Origin: Pleurostoma richardsiae
Lineage: Eukaryota > Ascomycota > Sordariomycetes > Calosphaeriales > Pleurostomataceae
Reading direction: 5' to 3'
DNA: 64,000 bases
Assembly (NCBI GenBank): GCA_030052745.1
Contig: JANBVO010000017.1
Location: forward strand, 1 to 64,000
Part shown: piece after piece, positions 25,307 to 37,282 of the stretch
How positions within the stretch are numbered: the first letter of the stretch is position 1
Layout: each line of letters begins with the position of its first letter
Made by a program: the position numbers and the translations under genes
The notes under the pieces: model-generated
Database searches by the model: none
The model's input: only the letters and a program-made list of their open reading frames with translations
Told to the model about the DNA's origin: nothing

Positions 25307-25749
25307 GTTTGGTGGGTTTGGTCGACAAGGGGTCCGGGGCCTGGGACGTCTGTACGGGCCATTGGCAGTCAGCTTTCAGGCCGAAACGGGGCTGCAGGGC
25401 TTTGTCGGGTCTTCACAGGATCTGAACTCCCACAACCTCGGAGGCGAACTCACCAAGTAAACGCAAGGTCTGTGCTTTTCTTTTTCTTGGACTCTGCCGC
25501 TGCTCGTAACTCAATGCCCGTCTGTCTGTTCAAGCTGATGAAGTCGTGCAGTGGGTCTCCCTTAGAGCTTCCAAATATCCTCGTTCCGATCTGCCTGCTG
25601 AAAGAGTATAGACCAGGAGACAGACTGGCTTCCATCGTGGAGAAGAACCGAAGATACTTATATTCGTCCTAGTCGACCCTCTTGGAAGGTGGACCGGCCG
25701 CCACTTTGACAACGCACACGCGGCTTAATCTGAGGCTTGCTTTAGAGAA

Positions 25750-25765
25750 GGGGGGGGGGGGGGGG
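25750..25765. repeat. Poly-G run of 16
   Basis: Sixteen consecutive G residues lie about 0.45 kb upstream of the start of the 24974-25306 gene. Such a run may form a G-quadruplex, or its length may be a sequencing artefact. Confidence 0.9.
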
Positions 25766-28700
25766 TCAACAACATGCAGCATATGCAACCTGCATCATCG
25801 ACAACATCTTCCCCTCCGAGCACCACCTCATCTCAAAGAGGCGCGAGCAGCGTCTATTCTTCCTTGTGAGGTCCTCGGCGCCACCCTGGCTGGCCGTTGG
25901 GCCTGCCGACGCGCATGAAAATTTGCCCATCACTCGCTTCCCGCCTAGCAAACCCCGGGTGCTCGACGGCCCTCTGCTGGAGCCACGTCGATGACGGCTC
26001 AAATTACGACCGGCTCGAATGTCCCCCCACCACGCCATGTATTCCTCACCCGGCTTTGCATACACAGTGTCGGCTGGCAGGGGCATCCACCGTTGGCATA
26101 ATATCAAGATGGACAGCAAAGCTGGTCGGCCACCCCTGCCGCTATTGGTCCGGCCGCATACCGTGGCAGAAAGTCTCTTTTTTCCCTCATCCACACCCCC
26201 CTTTCTCCATGCATACGACCTGGGTCCCGTTTTCGGTCATGTTATCGAGCCTTGCCCCATAGGACCTACCGTCCCCGGCCCGCAAGATCGCCCACCCGGC
26301 CCTAATCAAGTGGCCCGAGGGAGATCTCTTTCCTTGCCGCACCCCCCCTACCCAGTGAGGACCCGCGGCCGTCGAGGTCTCCACGCGGGTTCGTCCCACA
26401 TGGCGCAAGGTATTAGAGCTAGTTTAGGCTCGGGCCCCTCCTATTTCAGGGTCAGACTCTGTAGCCGCTTCATGTCTACGGCAAGGGTTCCTGCAGAAGG
26501 GTCGAGAGGCTACAGTTCCAGGGATGGTTCAGTCCTGCCGAAGTCCTGCTAACAACCTCTCTATCATAGTACCTGCAGTGCCCGTCGGGGGAAAGAGTAC
26601 CTCTTCAGCCTTCTCCATGCTCGTATTATGCCGATACCTACTTCTTGATCTTTCACTACGTCTACCAGCTGCTGTCCCTGTCTCAACTGGGAAATCTATA
26701 GCAAGGATGGGACGGGAACGACGAGCTAACACCGCACCGAGTGATGACGGTGCTTTTGCCACTTTCCCAGGTCGCTATGATTGGGCTACTGTGCCTGCCG
26801 GCGGTTTATCCCTCGAGTCTGATATGTCCAGCCTCCGCAGGCCGTGCCACTTGGACGCGGCCGTGGGATAATGGTTGCCACGAAGGACAGCACATCGTGC
26901 AGGGAGCAGGAGTCACAACACACGACGCTGAAGCAGTGGTTCCCACCCCCTTTTCCTCGGTCCATCTGAGGTCCTGTTGGCGGAACAGCAAACTCCGTCC
27001 CCTCGCGGAAGCACACCCGGACTCAATGGCAAGACGGCAAGGTGCCATGGCGTGCATTAGGCTACCTGGGAGGCGTCCTCTCCTGTCGTGGCTGTTAGGT
27101 CAACTCCAGTCATCGCGTCCCTGACCGGTTTGACAACTAGCCTGCTGCCGGTCCAGTGCGGTACCTTCCACACCAGCGAGACCAAGGGCAGAATCGGGTT
27201 GGCTCATGATGGTGGGAACACCCCAGCGACGCATGTATAACACCTCATGTGGTTTGAGGGTCTTAGCCGGAAGGGGGAAGAGGCTCGGGGCGCACTGCCT
27301 CGCCGGCATCTCGGCTATGATGCGGGAAGAAGGCAAGAGAGCCACCGAAAATCACCACGATGGGTGGGTGGTTGGGAAACTCAGGGAGGGTCGACGTGGC
27401 GAGAGTTGAGTTGTCCAGCGCCTCTTTGCTCTCAAGGCCCACACATCATGCATCGGCCTCCTGGTCCAAGGCAGGAGTTTTCCCTGAGGCCCAGGTGTGT
27501 TCCGCCTCCTCCCTTCCTTACGTTCGTCTATTATAAGCTCAGCAATTGGGAAGCATTTTGAACGCCGTACCGCGGCGGGAGGCGAGTCGAGGTGCATATC
27601 TACTTCCAGCCATAGATAAGAGACCAATCGTCTGTCTATCAAACTTTAGCCTAGCAAATATACCGGTCGTTGGCTCTGCTTTCCGGATGTATTGTCCGCT
27701 CTTCACCACAGCAATGTTCCGTTAGGGAGAGATGCAGCCTCGAATCCGCCTTGTTAGGGTCATCCTGGGCCCTGGACAACGCCGCATACGTCTTCCTAGC
27801 CTCAATTGCGGTTAGACTGGCTCACCGGGTGAAGAAACTACAGGAAGGCGTGGGCCCGGTTCTTGGCCGTACTATGTGCGTGATGCAGTGGAGACAGCAT
27901 CAGACCCGCCAGCCGCCATGTCCGATCTCGAGGGCTACTGTGGGATACAGGGGACAACAACGGGACGCAAGGGGAGGGCAGTGAAGACTGACGGATCAGT
28001 GATCAAGTGCCAAGCGACCTACGATGAGGCCCGGATCGGACTCCACCAGCAGGGGAGAGACAGGAAAAGAAGCCCCCTTACTCACTCCATGCGTCGGGGA
28101 CTAGTTGAGAGACCAGCCACCCCTATTTCTTCAAGCCAGATAGCCTAAGGCAGACGACATCCCGCATGGACCGAGGATGGAGGATGCCGGGCAAGGGGGA
28201 AGGATCCCTGGTCTTCGGCTCGCCTTCTTTTTGCGGGAGACGAGAGCTGCTCTCCAGTCCTCCGTCTCGACGCCGGCAGCCCTGATATTGACCGACCAAG
28301 CGCGCGGTCCACGACGGGGAGGTGGACCAACAACCGGAAGTTCGGGGTTACGTGGATGAGTTGTCCTTCTCCTTCTGGAAGATGCTGCATGGCTGACAGA
28401 CGCCTCTGCCCGAGTCTTTTCTCGTCACAGACGCGAACTAGGCCCGCCAGCGAGCGAAGGGGCAGCGGATGGACCCGTGGGGCACATTCCCGAATATGGT
28501 GTGCGTGGTGGACCATGTCTATCTACAGCTTCGCTGGGGAATGCGCCGCCAGTCAAGCGGGGAGGAATCAGGCAGCAAAAACAAAAAGACGGCCAGGCCT
28601 GCTGATCGCGCGATCTACAAATATCGCGGCAGGGGGGCAATAATGAAAGATACAATGCTCCTTTGTTTGCGCCTGTTCTGGCGGGCTCGGGGGCGTCTCG

Positions 28701-30007
28701 GTGTCAACAAGGCCATTGACGGAGGCCAAGCGTTGTTGTGGTGTCTCTCTGTCCACTTGAGCGCTTTGCTGGTTTCGGCGGAATATGCAAAGATTGCCAT
28801 GGGTTCTTCCGGTCTCGCCACCACGCTGGCCGCGGCCAGATTCGAGGCCAGATATCTCGACCCAATCCACCCTTTTCCCTTGTCTCCGTCGGGTACTGAC
28901 CTTGGACTAAGGTAAACACCCCCCTGGACAAAACGGGCCGTGCCGTTTGATTCTCTGTAAATCCATGTTTTCCAACTCTCATTTGCCATTCTTACTGTTA
29001 CCTCGCTCGCCGGTGATGCATTTAAAAATCTGGGGGAGGTTCCATGATAGTCTCTAGAGGTGTCCCGGCAATCGCCCTCACCTGAAATACATAAGAGTTT
29101 CTGTCCAATCAAATAATTCAGATCTATTGGATAGAATCCGCAAGAGGTTATCCGGGTCTCTGGGCCACTTGCGAATCGCATGCAGTTCGTAATATTGCAG
29201 AACCCCCTTTGAGTGGACAATGCCCTCTTCAATCCAATACGGTATTCGATAACCAAACCCCGCGTCCCCCCGAAAACAGGACAGTAAACCCCAAAATCCA
29301 GCGGCCCTCAAAACCGTATCTCGTCTTGTACTGCTCCATTTCTACCACCTGCAGCCGTGCCTGAGCCAACAAAGTGCTACTCGGCACGAAGCGACGGTAC
29401 ACCACTACCCAGGGCCGGATCCAGCGCTGCCTCCGGGTCTGGGATCAGGGGTTGAGCGACCCGCCTAAGGCATGTGGCATGCAAGTAGCTGGTACATACA
29501 TACACATGCCCACATACATATATCGAGATAGGGTAGGCAAGGTATATATGACGGAGCGCGAAAAGCACGTAATGGGGACCGGGGGGGTGTTTGCAACCCT
29601 CTTTCGGGAAAGCGGGCACTACGGGTCGACGTGTTTTGAGTACAGCCGCATAGAGGGCAACTGTGACAAGTCATTGGTTGGGCAGGAATTGGGGGCGAAC
29701 GAGCGGAGGTGTTTGGCCGCTTTCCGCGACCACTCCTTGCTGGTCCCCAACCACCCGCAAAACACACGACAACCTTCTGATTATCGAGGTCGATGTTAAG
29801 ATATCTGAGGTTTAGTTGGACTTCTTCAGCAGTTGTGCTGACTTTGTGGACGTCCAGTCAGGTTGCGGATGCCTTGCGGGGAGGACGGGGAAATGTTGCG
29901 TATTACGGGGTACACTGAGTCAATCAGTATTTCCACGGAGTAGACCAAGGTAAGAACCTATGTACCTGGTGCAAAGTGTGCCTGCAAACTAACAGGATAT
30001 TTCATTA

Positions 30008-30304
30008 CTAGAAATGAGGAATCAAGTCCAGGAAAAGTCTCCCCCTTTGCAGTTTGGGATTTACCATGTATGCGTTGTCATCGATCCCTTGCATAGCAAT
30101 GATCGCACACGGTAGCCCAACAATGCGGCGTCCGAGAGCCGCATCCTCCGAGTAGGCACATGCTTCGTCGGGGAGAACGGAGTCGAAGACGACCATGAAA
30201 CCGGTGAGCTCTAACGGCCACTCCTTTTCCACGGCGCAGACCGGGCGGTGTTGAATGAAGTGGCTAACCAACACTGGAGTCATAGCTCTGCAAATAACAT
30301 CCAT
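30008..30304 (-). CDS. Doubtful small ORF (98 aa)
   Basis: The frame opens with a true ATG and gives a protein-like composition with no low complexity (for example WPLELTGFMVVFDSVLPDE). A GTAAAT donor-like site near its 3' end and a TTTGCAG acceptor-like site upstream hint that it could be an exon of a larger gene. I recognise no family. It may be chance. Confidence 0.2.
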   Translation of the reverse strand: MDVICRAMTPVLVSHFIQHRPVCAVEKEWPLELTGFMVVFDSVLPDEACAYSEDAALGRRIVGLPCAIIAMQGIDDNAYMVNPKLQRGRLFLDLIPHF

Positions 30305-32924
30305 GGAGTTGCCCTTGCCGTGGCCAGCAGAGTCGAGTCTGCAAAGATGTCATCGATATCACAGCACATAACCTTGTGTTACTTTGCCATGACATGGCTT
30401 TTGGGTTTTTCTTGCAGCCTGGTCTGGTCCTGCCAAGGTATCCCTGGTTCTGGGTTTCTGACTCTAGCCTCAAATAGGCAATGTATGTAAGGTGATAAGC
30501 AGTTGACGGCCCGTTAGAGAGGCCACCCCTTTTAACACGTCACGACCGTGAGGTACCTCAATTCCCACATCTCCCCTCGGCAGTGTCGCCTGGAAACGAA
30601 GCATGGATGACCCGATTGCGGATAGGCTCCGGTCAGGCCGGAATCTGGCGTGTGCGGCTGCAACACTCTCACCTGGACGTCGCCGGCGTCTCGTGGCTGA
30701 TCGTTGGGCAGGAATTGGCCGATTGACAGGAATTGAGAAGTGACCGAGGAGCCAGCCGGGGAGATGCGCCCAGGCCTGGAGCTCGAGCCGTGACATGTCA
30801 CACACACGCAGTGACACGCACACGACAGCGAAGGGCACTACTGTGGTGACAAGATGCGTCCCGCGAGGCGTCCCTTGGTTGCCCAACCTGAGGCCGATAT
30901 GGGAAGCACAAGAATGCGCTGCTTTTGGAGGCGACGAGTCGTCGACCCTTGCACTTGCAGCTCGTGCAATGGACACCATCTTCGTCTGCCACCTTGCAAC
31001 ACACCTTGACGACGCCTCTCCCCCTGGGAGCAGGCACTAAGACTGCTAAGGTCTGATGAGGCTCTCCACTCCTCACCACCGTGGCTTGGTTATGTGGAAC
31101 TCTTGCGATCATTATGTACTAGGTTTCTTTTCCTTTCCCTGCTATCTTGGCTCAGTCCTTGCAGCCTAGAAGCCGTGGCATCGGCCGTCCAGTCACATAC
31201 CGTGATGGATCTTACAGCTCAGGTGAACGCGCGAATGACTTCATCTATTTGTAGGTGTCGGGGACTCGGTATCAAATAGCCATGTGCTATTGATACTCGA
31301 ACCCAGTGGCAGTTTGGTAACCGATAATCTTCACAGGCATACCTAGTATAGGTACGGAGTAGTGTTTGGAAGAAGACGACTTAGATGCACCCCCAGCTCC
31401 TCTTAAGTGCACTCCCGTTTCTGTTGCGCTACCCCGCAGTAACTGGAGGTACTTCCCTCGCCTGTTCTACAAGTATCTGACGAGTGAACAGACCACGCGT
31501 CGCAGCGCCCTCTCCTGCTCATAATGGGCTATAAGAGACATTCTATACATTAGCTGATGATGCGTTGTTCACCCGAATGCGTGATGTTTGATTTCAGAAC
31601 ACCTTACAGAGTGCTTGCAGTCACTAGAAGCATGTAGGCATGCTGCACATGGGTGATCATGGAAGGTAAGGGAGGTACCTTGTGCGGCAGCCCGTACCAT
31701 GTACACCTTTATTTAGGTACAAGCCAGTGGGGCCGCCGGTGCCAAGTGGAGCCGGGTGGCAGGGTGGGTGCCAGCCGTTTGCAGGTGGGCAGGCAGGTGG
31801 GTTGGTCCCCTGGCCGGCCAGATACACGAGATCCCGTCATCCATCCCTGTCCCCTGCCCTGCCTGTGTGACGCAGCCGGCCGGGTCGTAACACCACCACC
31901 CCCCTCCCACAGCCCACATCACTGCGCCGGCCTCAACGCGACTGTGTCAACACACTCGACCGGCCTCACCACCACGCATCCCTAGCTAAACACCGACAGA
32001 CTACAGCTCCTATCTGCCCGCCTGTCTGCCTCGCCTTCTTCGCTACCTAATCTGCCGAGCGAGACTCCACCTTCGCTTCTTGCCAGCGACAATCAATTAG
32101 CGATATTGCTGTATTGCTGTATCTCAAGCATCCTGGACTGATCCGGCTATCGCCCTATTACACATCCTGTCCTACCGTCCGAGGCGCCTGCGCCCAGTCG
32201 TATTCGCTGTCAGGGCTATCAGAAGCTTACCCGACGCAAGCCCGTTGTCTCGAGCTTGCGTACCTAGAGAGGAGCCATAGGACACGGTCAGTCTCGGAGC
32301 AGTGACCCCGAACGCCAATGGCTTGCCGCGGCTCTGAGAGACAATGCGACTGACCGAGATAGGAAGACTGTATCCTGGCTCCATTGAGCATCAAGCTTGC
32401 CGCCCCTTGACGCCATCTCTCGCCTCTTCCTGCTGTCTGGCCTCGCGGCCACCGGCCCGGCCTGACCTTGTCCCGCTAGCTTTCGGCTTCGACGAGGGGG
32501 GGTCGCCTAGCTGTTGACGCCGAGTCGGGATTTGGCGCTCCTCGCTCCTCGCTCCTCGCTGTCCTACTGCGGCCACCGCGGAAGGGGATCTTCTTCCTCC
32601 TCCTCTACCGCGCCATCCGCCTTCTTACGGTTCCCGCGGCCTCCTACCGCTACCTTTTGCCGACTGAGTCGCCAGGAGAGTCACACGAGAGGAGGTCCCC
32701 GCAGCCTCGTTGCTCGCTATCCAGCGCCTCCGCGTCCCCTACCCCCTCCTCTGGTCATCCCACGCACCCGCAGCTGCGTGGTGGTCAGATCTGCAGGCAA
32801 AGCACAGTGCAAGCGAAGGCACGTCCAGCCAGGTCCGCAGGGAGCTTGCCCCTCTCTACTCTCGCGCCCTCTCCTGCGCTGCCAAGTCATCAAGCCCAGA
32901 GAGACGATCCTGGCACTCGCCGAA

Positions 32925-34178
32925 ATGGATCTATCGTCATTGCCGCCCTCTCCTTCGTCACGGTCGCCTTCGGCGTGGGGACTTGGTCCCGATGAGGATA
33001 CCTCGTCACTCCAACTCATCGATCAGACTAGCCACCTCACACTATCAGCCCCGGGAATCGCTCCAGAGTCCCCACACCAGACATCCCCTTCCCCTGTACT
33101 GCTCTGTTCGGTTCCTAGCCCGCATTCCTTGCCTCATGGGCAGCAAGAGGCGACTGACCCACTGTCGGAAGGAGGAACTGCTTCTGGTGCCCAACCTTCC
33201 TCGCAGATGGAGAACCCGGTAATATCTACGGCTGTAAGGGGTAAAGATGCGGAATGTGACCATGACAGCAGCATCGTACTAGCCTCTAATCCTACCCCCG
33301 GGGAGTTGGTGGGTTCTCTTGGATTGCACAAGCAGCCCATACTCCGCAGGACCGAGCCGGGATGGCTCCTTGTGTGCGAGGCAGAGGACCATGCCCATGT
33401 GTCGCTGTCCGACCTCCCAACCGAGGTGCTGCTCCAGATCCTCGGTTTCCTTGATGTGAGCGATTTGCTCGCAATGTCTAGGGTAGGTGTCTGTCTCCTA
33501 CTCCCCCGTCCCTGGCATTTCGGCTTCTCTGATCTTTCCTTCTCCCGCAATTCTTCAGTCAGCTATCTAGGATCGTGGAACACTCTCCTTACTGTCTATT
33601 TCTACAGCTGTTCACCGTTCCCCCGTCAACAATAGATGTTTTATACAGCTGACATGACGATGGTACAGACATCGCACCAGTTCCGCTCTCTCTGCCTCGC
33701 TCCTATTGTCCACACCCTGCGCCTCCGCCGTGCGCGCTCGGTCCTCCCTCCCCTCCTGTACTCTCCTTCTCGGCCCTCCCTCGCCGACCTCATCCGCCGC
33801 TCTATCTTCCTGACCCACACGACCGTCGTCTCCCGCAAGCTGGGCCGCTCGCTCGTCGCCATCCGCCTTTCCCGCCGCCTGGCCGTGCGGCCCTCGCCCG
33901 AGGCCCTCGTCCAGCGCTGCGTCCTGCCTCCGGAGTGCGTCCCGGGCCGCGAAGGCCCCGGGAGGGTCGCACCCGCGCTGGTGGCAAAAAAGCGGGCCGT
34001 GGAGAGGGAGAGGGTCAAGGACGGGCTGAGGAGGTGGGTCGGCTCGGTGTGGGAGCGGAGGGTCAGGGAGAGGGCGGAGGGCGTGAGGAGGTGGGAGGAG
34101 AGGTGCGGTATCGGTCGGGTGTGGCGGCTGAGGAGGTTCTGGGAGCGGGTCGGGAGGGGAGAGATCCAGGGGAGTTAA
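32925..34178 (+). CDS. F-box protein with RPEL-like motifs (355 aa)
   Basis: Exons are 32925-33482 and 33669-34178. The first half is a disordered Ser/Pro-rich region. An F-box core spans the splice: LSDLPTEVLLQILGFLDVSD (about 161-180) runs into LLAMSR|TSHQFRSLCL. Beyond it are two RPEL-like motifs, RPSLADLIRRSIFL (about 221-234) and LSRRLAVRPSPEALVQRCVL (about 253-272). RPEL motifs bind monomeric actin in MRTF and Phactr proteins. The C-terminus is very basic. The start is the first ATG after an upstream region that stays open without ATG. The 186-bp intron (GTAGGT..GTACAG, phase 0) is long for this genome. The SCF role is inferred from the F-box. Confidence 0.75.
33483..33668 (+). other. 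Intron of the F-box/RPEL gene
   Basis: This 186-bp intron has donor AGG|GTAGGT and acceptor GGTACAG. Nearer acceptors (TCTACAG at 33601-33607 and one in between) lead to stop codons, so the far one is preferred. Confidence 0.65.
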
Positions 34179-34609
34179 GCACGATGCTATGATGCATCAG
34201 CCGCCTATGCCATCCCCGCAGGCGAGGAATCTACAGGCTGCAATCGGTAAGACATGGATTCCTTTGGGCAGGCGTTTATTTCTGGTGTCTACTTGGGGCT
34301 GTACGTCAAGGCATGGAAACTCTTGCGAAGCGTGCATGTATGGCCTAGGAACTGGCTTCCAGAGACACTTCTGTCTCCTCCTTGTTTATAGCGGTAACAT
34401 CGCACCTCAGCGGCTCTGCATCGTCTACATGGCATGCTTGTACACTATTATACACGTTCGATCTGTCCCAGACCGCACGATGGGTGAAATAGAAGCCGAG
34501 CAAGCCCAACTCCGAGGCTCGCTATCCGGCTTTTTTTATGTGTCGGCCCGCTCGCCTGCCCCAATGCCCCCGAACGCCGTTGTGGAAATGCCAAGGGTCC
34601 TATCACTTG
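34179..34609. other. Convergent 3' intergenic region
   Basis: This 431-bp stretch separates two converging genes and presumably holds both 3' untranslated regions. I see nothing else in it. Confidence 0.6.
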
Positions 34610-35875
34610 CTACCCGCGGAACCGGAACTCGACCCAGTCGTCCGCTTCTTCCTCGTCATCCTCGTCGTCATCCTCCTCGCCGGCCACGCCGAGGTTCTCC
34701 TTCCCGTCTGCGGCAGCCTTGGCCGCCTCCCCGCCCGTCACGGGCGGCGGCACCGCAGCAGTGCCAGCCGCAACAACGCCGCTCTCTGCCGGCGCCACGG
34801 CAGCGATGGTGGTTGAGCCGCTCCTTGCACGAAGCGCCTCCCGCTTTTCCTTGAGCCGGCGCACGCGCGCCTCCAGCTCCTCCATCTCCTCGAACTCGGC
34901 CTGCAGCGCCAGCGTCGCCTCCTCGCGCTCGTCCTCGATCTGCACGTCCGCCACCGCCCGTCGCCGCCTCTGTTGCTCCTCCTCCTCCGCGGCCCGGGCC
35001 GCCGCCTCCTCCGCGGACACCGGCGCCGCGGATATCACCGCGTCCTCCGGCAGGGTGGCCGCGATACCGGCGGCAGTGGGCGCGGGCGCGGCGTTCACCA
35101 CCTCTGCCTCGAAGGCCGCCCAGTCGGGGTCGTCGGCCGTGAAGCCGGCTGTCGCCGGGGCTTCCCCGGGAGCGGGAACTGCCGTTTTAGGCGCTGTTGC
35201 TGCTGTCGCTGGCGTTGCCGGCGTCCCACCCGCGCTGCCGTTGGCAGAAGACTCCTGCGGTATGAGCGGCGACCGCCCTATGGGCGCCGTCTTGGGCGTC
35301 GAGGACGCGGAGGTGCCGCTGTGCTGGGCGCTCGGCGTGGCGGGCCGCGAGGGGATCTGGATCTCGACGCCGTGGGCCGGGGTCCCGGAGATGCGGCGAG
35401 CCAACGTCGGGGGCGTCGTCTTACGGTCCTCCGCGGTGTCTCTCCTCGCCGTCGATGCTGCCGCTGCTCCGTCCGCCGGTGATCCGACGTCCTGCCTGCT
35501 TCGTTTCGTGCGTACTGCGCTCTCTTCGTCCTCTGTTCTGCGGTGGTGATGGTGGTCGTCATCATCGTCGTCCATTGACTCGTCCTCGTCATCATCGTAT
35601 TTTCGTTTGCCGAGGGCCTGGGCGAGCAAAGCCTCGTCGCTGGGCGTGGCGGTCGATACGCTTCGGGGCTTCGGGGCGTGGTGCTGCTGCTGCCTCTGCT
35701 GTAGCCGCTGTCGGTGCCCGGCGCTGCGGACGTGGCTATCCCAGAGCGAGTCGGCTTTGATGGGCTCGTGGCAGAGCGTGCAGAGGAGCTTGCCGCCGTC
35801 GGAGTATGCAGCGTAGGTGTGCTCTACCCGCCGGGCGGCGCGCTGCTGGCGGAGGAGGGAGCGGACGTCGGCCAT
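34610..35875 (-). CDS. ZNF830/CCDC16-like zinc finger protein (421 aa)
   Basis: A single exon starts with the ATG at 35875. The N-terminus MADVRSLLRQQRAARR leads into a C2H2 finger of the U1/matrin spacing: C32, C35, H48 and H54 in LCTLCHEPIKADSLWDSHVRSAGH. This type binds RNA and is common in splicing factors. A His/Asp-rich stretch and a long Ala/Pro/Thr-rich region follow. A charged coiled coil at about 305-350 (EEEEQQRRRRAVADVQIED...) precedes an acidic tail ending DDWVEFRFRG. The order finger, linker, coiled coil, acidic end matches the ZNF830 family, which is linked to the spliceosome and genome stability. The specific role here is inference. Confidence 0.8.
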   Translation of the reverse strand: MADVRSLLRQQRAARRVEHTYAAYSDGGKLLCTLCHEPIKADSLWDSHVRSAGHRQRLQQRQQQHHAPKPRSVSTATPSDEALLAQALGKRKYDDDEDESMDDDDDDHHHHRRTEDEESAVRTKRSRQDVGSPADGAAAASTARRDTAEDRKTTPPTLARRISGTPAHGVEIQIPSRPATPSAQHSGTSASSTPKTAPIGRSPLIPQESSANGSAGGTPATPATAATAPKTAVPAPGEAPATAGFTADDPDWAAFEAEVVNAAPAPTAAGIAATLPEDAVISAAPVSAEEAAARAAEEEEQQRRRRAVADVQIEDEREEATLALQAEFEEMEELEARVRRLKEKREALRARSGSTTIAAVAPAESGVVAAGTAAVPPPVTGGEAAKAAADGKENLGVAGEEDDDEDDEEEADDWVEFRFRG

Positions 35876-36410
35876 GGTGGGGTTATGATGAAAGCCGTGA
35901 TGGTGGGCTGTTCGGGGTGTGAGGATTGGAAGGCTTTATATTGGCGGCCTTGGGAGGATTTGACGGCACGAAGTCCTGGGCGCTGTTGGACGCGGGCCTG
36001 GCCTCAATGGCTTGGAATGGGCGCGATGTCTATTGGCATGTCTGGATCGTCGCTGATTGTTTGGGATGAGGTGCTGGTCGCCGTGGTGAAGGTTTTTGAA
36101 GCCACAGCTGGTTAAAACAACGCCACGTTTCTGGGGTGAGCTTGCACAGCTTCAGCCACACAGCAGCCCACACTTCTGACGGCGCCGTCGCGACTCGCTG
36201 CCGATTCATCGCTCACACAAAGAAACAAGTCAACGCCGGGAGGTCGAAAGCCGCGAACCTCCTACAGAAGCGCTCACACTAAGAAGCCAACCCCATGGCA
36301 AGGCCGAGGCCGTAGTCTCCCCGTCTGCGACTCCGTGCAGCTCAATTTACCCTGCGACCTCGCCAAAACTCAACCCCGCAGCCCTGAGAGCGGCCCTTGA
36401 AGGAGCAGCA
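35876..36410. promoter_or_regulatory. Bidirectional promoter region between the ZNF830-like and Med7 genes
   Basis: Start codons of two divergent genes lie 535 bp apart, so both promoters must share this interval. I see no convincing TATA box. The assignment rests on geometry only. Confidence 0.5.
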
Positions 36411-37282
36411 ATGGCCGACCAGCAACCGACTCAGAGCTCACTGGCCTCGACATTCCCCGACCCGCCGCCGTTTTGGCAGGACTTCACACCAGAGAAGATC
36501 TCGCGGATCGAAGAGCTGCGAAAGGCGGCAGGCGCGGGGGTGGACGCTGGAGCTACGGTCGCAAGAATACCTGACGTGCCCGGGGACCTGGTAAACCTAC
36601 AGCCCCCGGCTGAGCCTCAGGACGGCAGGTGGAGGTGCTTTGGTGATCTCTACACTGTGAGCCTCCCGTCTCGTCTCGCTTATCCCACCGCCGTAAATCG
36701 GTGGCACATATCACCACAACGGTTGCTAATCCAATCGCCCTCCAGCTCAAGGACGAGCTCCCTAGCCTAGAGGAACAGGGCATAGAGCGCCTCATCCCCG
36801 GCGGGCCGGAGCACGAGCAGCAGGCGCAGCCATCCTCCGTCACGGACGGCCCACACACAGACCGCGCCCTCGTGCTCAAGCGGCTGGCCAAGTCGCTGCT
36901 GCTCAACTTCCTCGAGCTCACGGGCGTGCTGGGCGCCAACCCGGGCCAGGCCGAGGAGAAGATTGGCGACATCCGCACCATCCTCATCAACGTGCACCAT
37001 GCGCTCAACGAGTACCGCCCGCACCAGGCGCGCCAGAGCCTGATCGACCTGATGCAGGGCCAGCTCGACCGCACCCGCGCCGAGACTGCCGCCGTGCGCG
37101 CCGCCACGGACAAGGCGCGCAGCGTGCTGGAGGGCCTGGGCAGCATCGACGTGCCCGCGGGCGGGGTGCCTCCCGCGGCGGCGGCGATGGCGGCGGGAGG
37201 GCTGGCGGGGAAGGAGCTGGAGGAGGCGGCGCTGCGGGCTGAGCGTGAGAAGTGGGCTGCCATCGATGCTGAGTTCGCCTAG
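36411..37282 (+). CDS. med7: Mediator of RNA polymerase II transcription subunit 7 (260 aa)
   Basis: Med7 is a middle-module subunit of Mediator, where it pairs with Med21 and Med31 and links activators to RNA polymerase II in the nucleus. Exons are 36411-36656 and 36746-37282, joined in phase 0 by an 89-bp GTGAGC..CTCCAG intron. The family core is clear: FPDPPPFWQDFTPEKISRIEEL at about 14-35, the LQPPAEPQDGRWRCFGDLYT motif before the splice, and LPSLEEQGIERL just after it. The second half is helical, with a heptad-like region around RSLIDLMQGQLDRTRAETAA. The protein ends WAAIDAEFA. Length is usual for the family in fungi. Confidence 0.9.
36657..36745 (+). other. Intron of the med7 gene
   Basis: This 89-bp intron has donor ACT|GTGAGC and acceptor CCTCCAG in phase 0. 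It separates two halves of a conserved motif. Confidence 0.88.

Larger units (their letters stand above)
25307..32924. other. 7.6-kb gene desert
   Basis: No gene could be supported across this interval. It contains a run of 16 G at 25750-25765, a 7-bp triplicate (GCTCCTC type) at about 32537-32560, and many medium open frames on both strands. Most of those I checked open with GTG or TTG rather than ATG. One slightly better frame is listed separately at 30008-30304. The last 1-2 kb is presumably promoter and leader of the gene at 32925. I see no transposase, reverse transcriptase or terminal repeat. Confidence 0.5.

Noticed and set aside
28615-29256. 213-codon open frame on the minus strand
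   Set aside because: It opens with TTG rather than ATG, has no recognisable domain, and no splice sites extend it to a convincing start.
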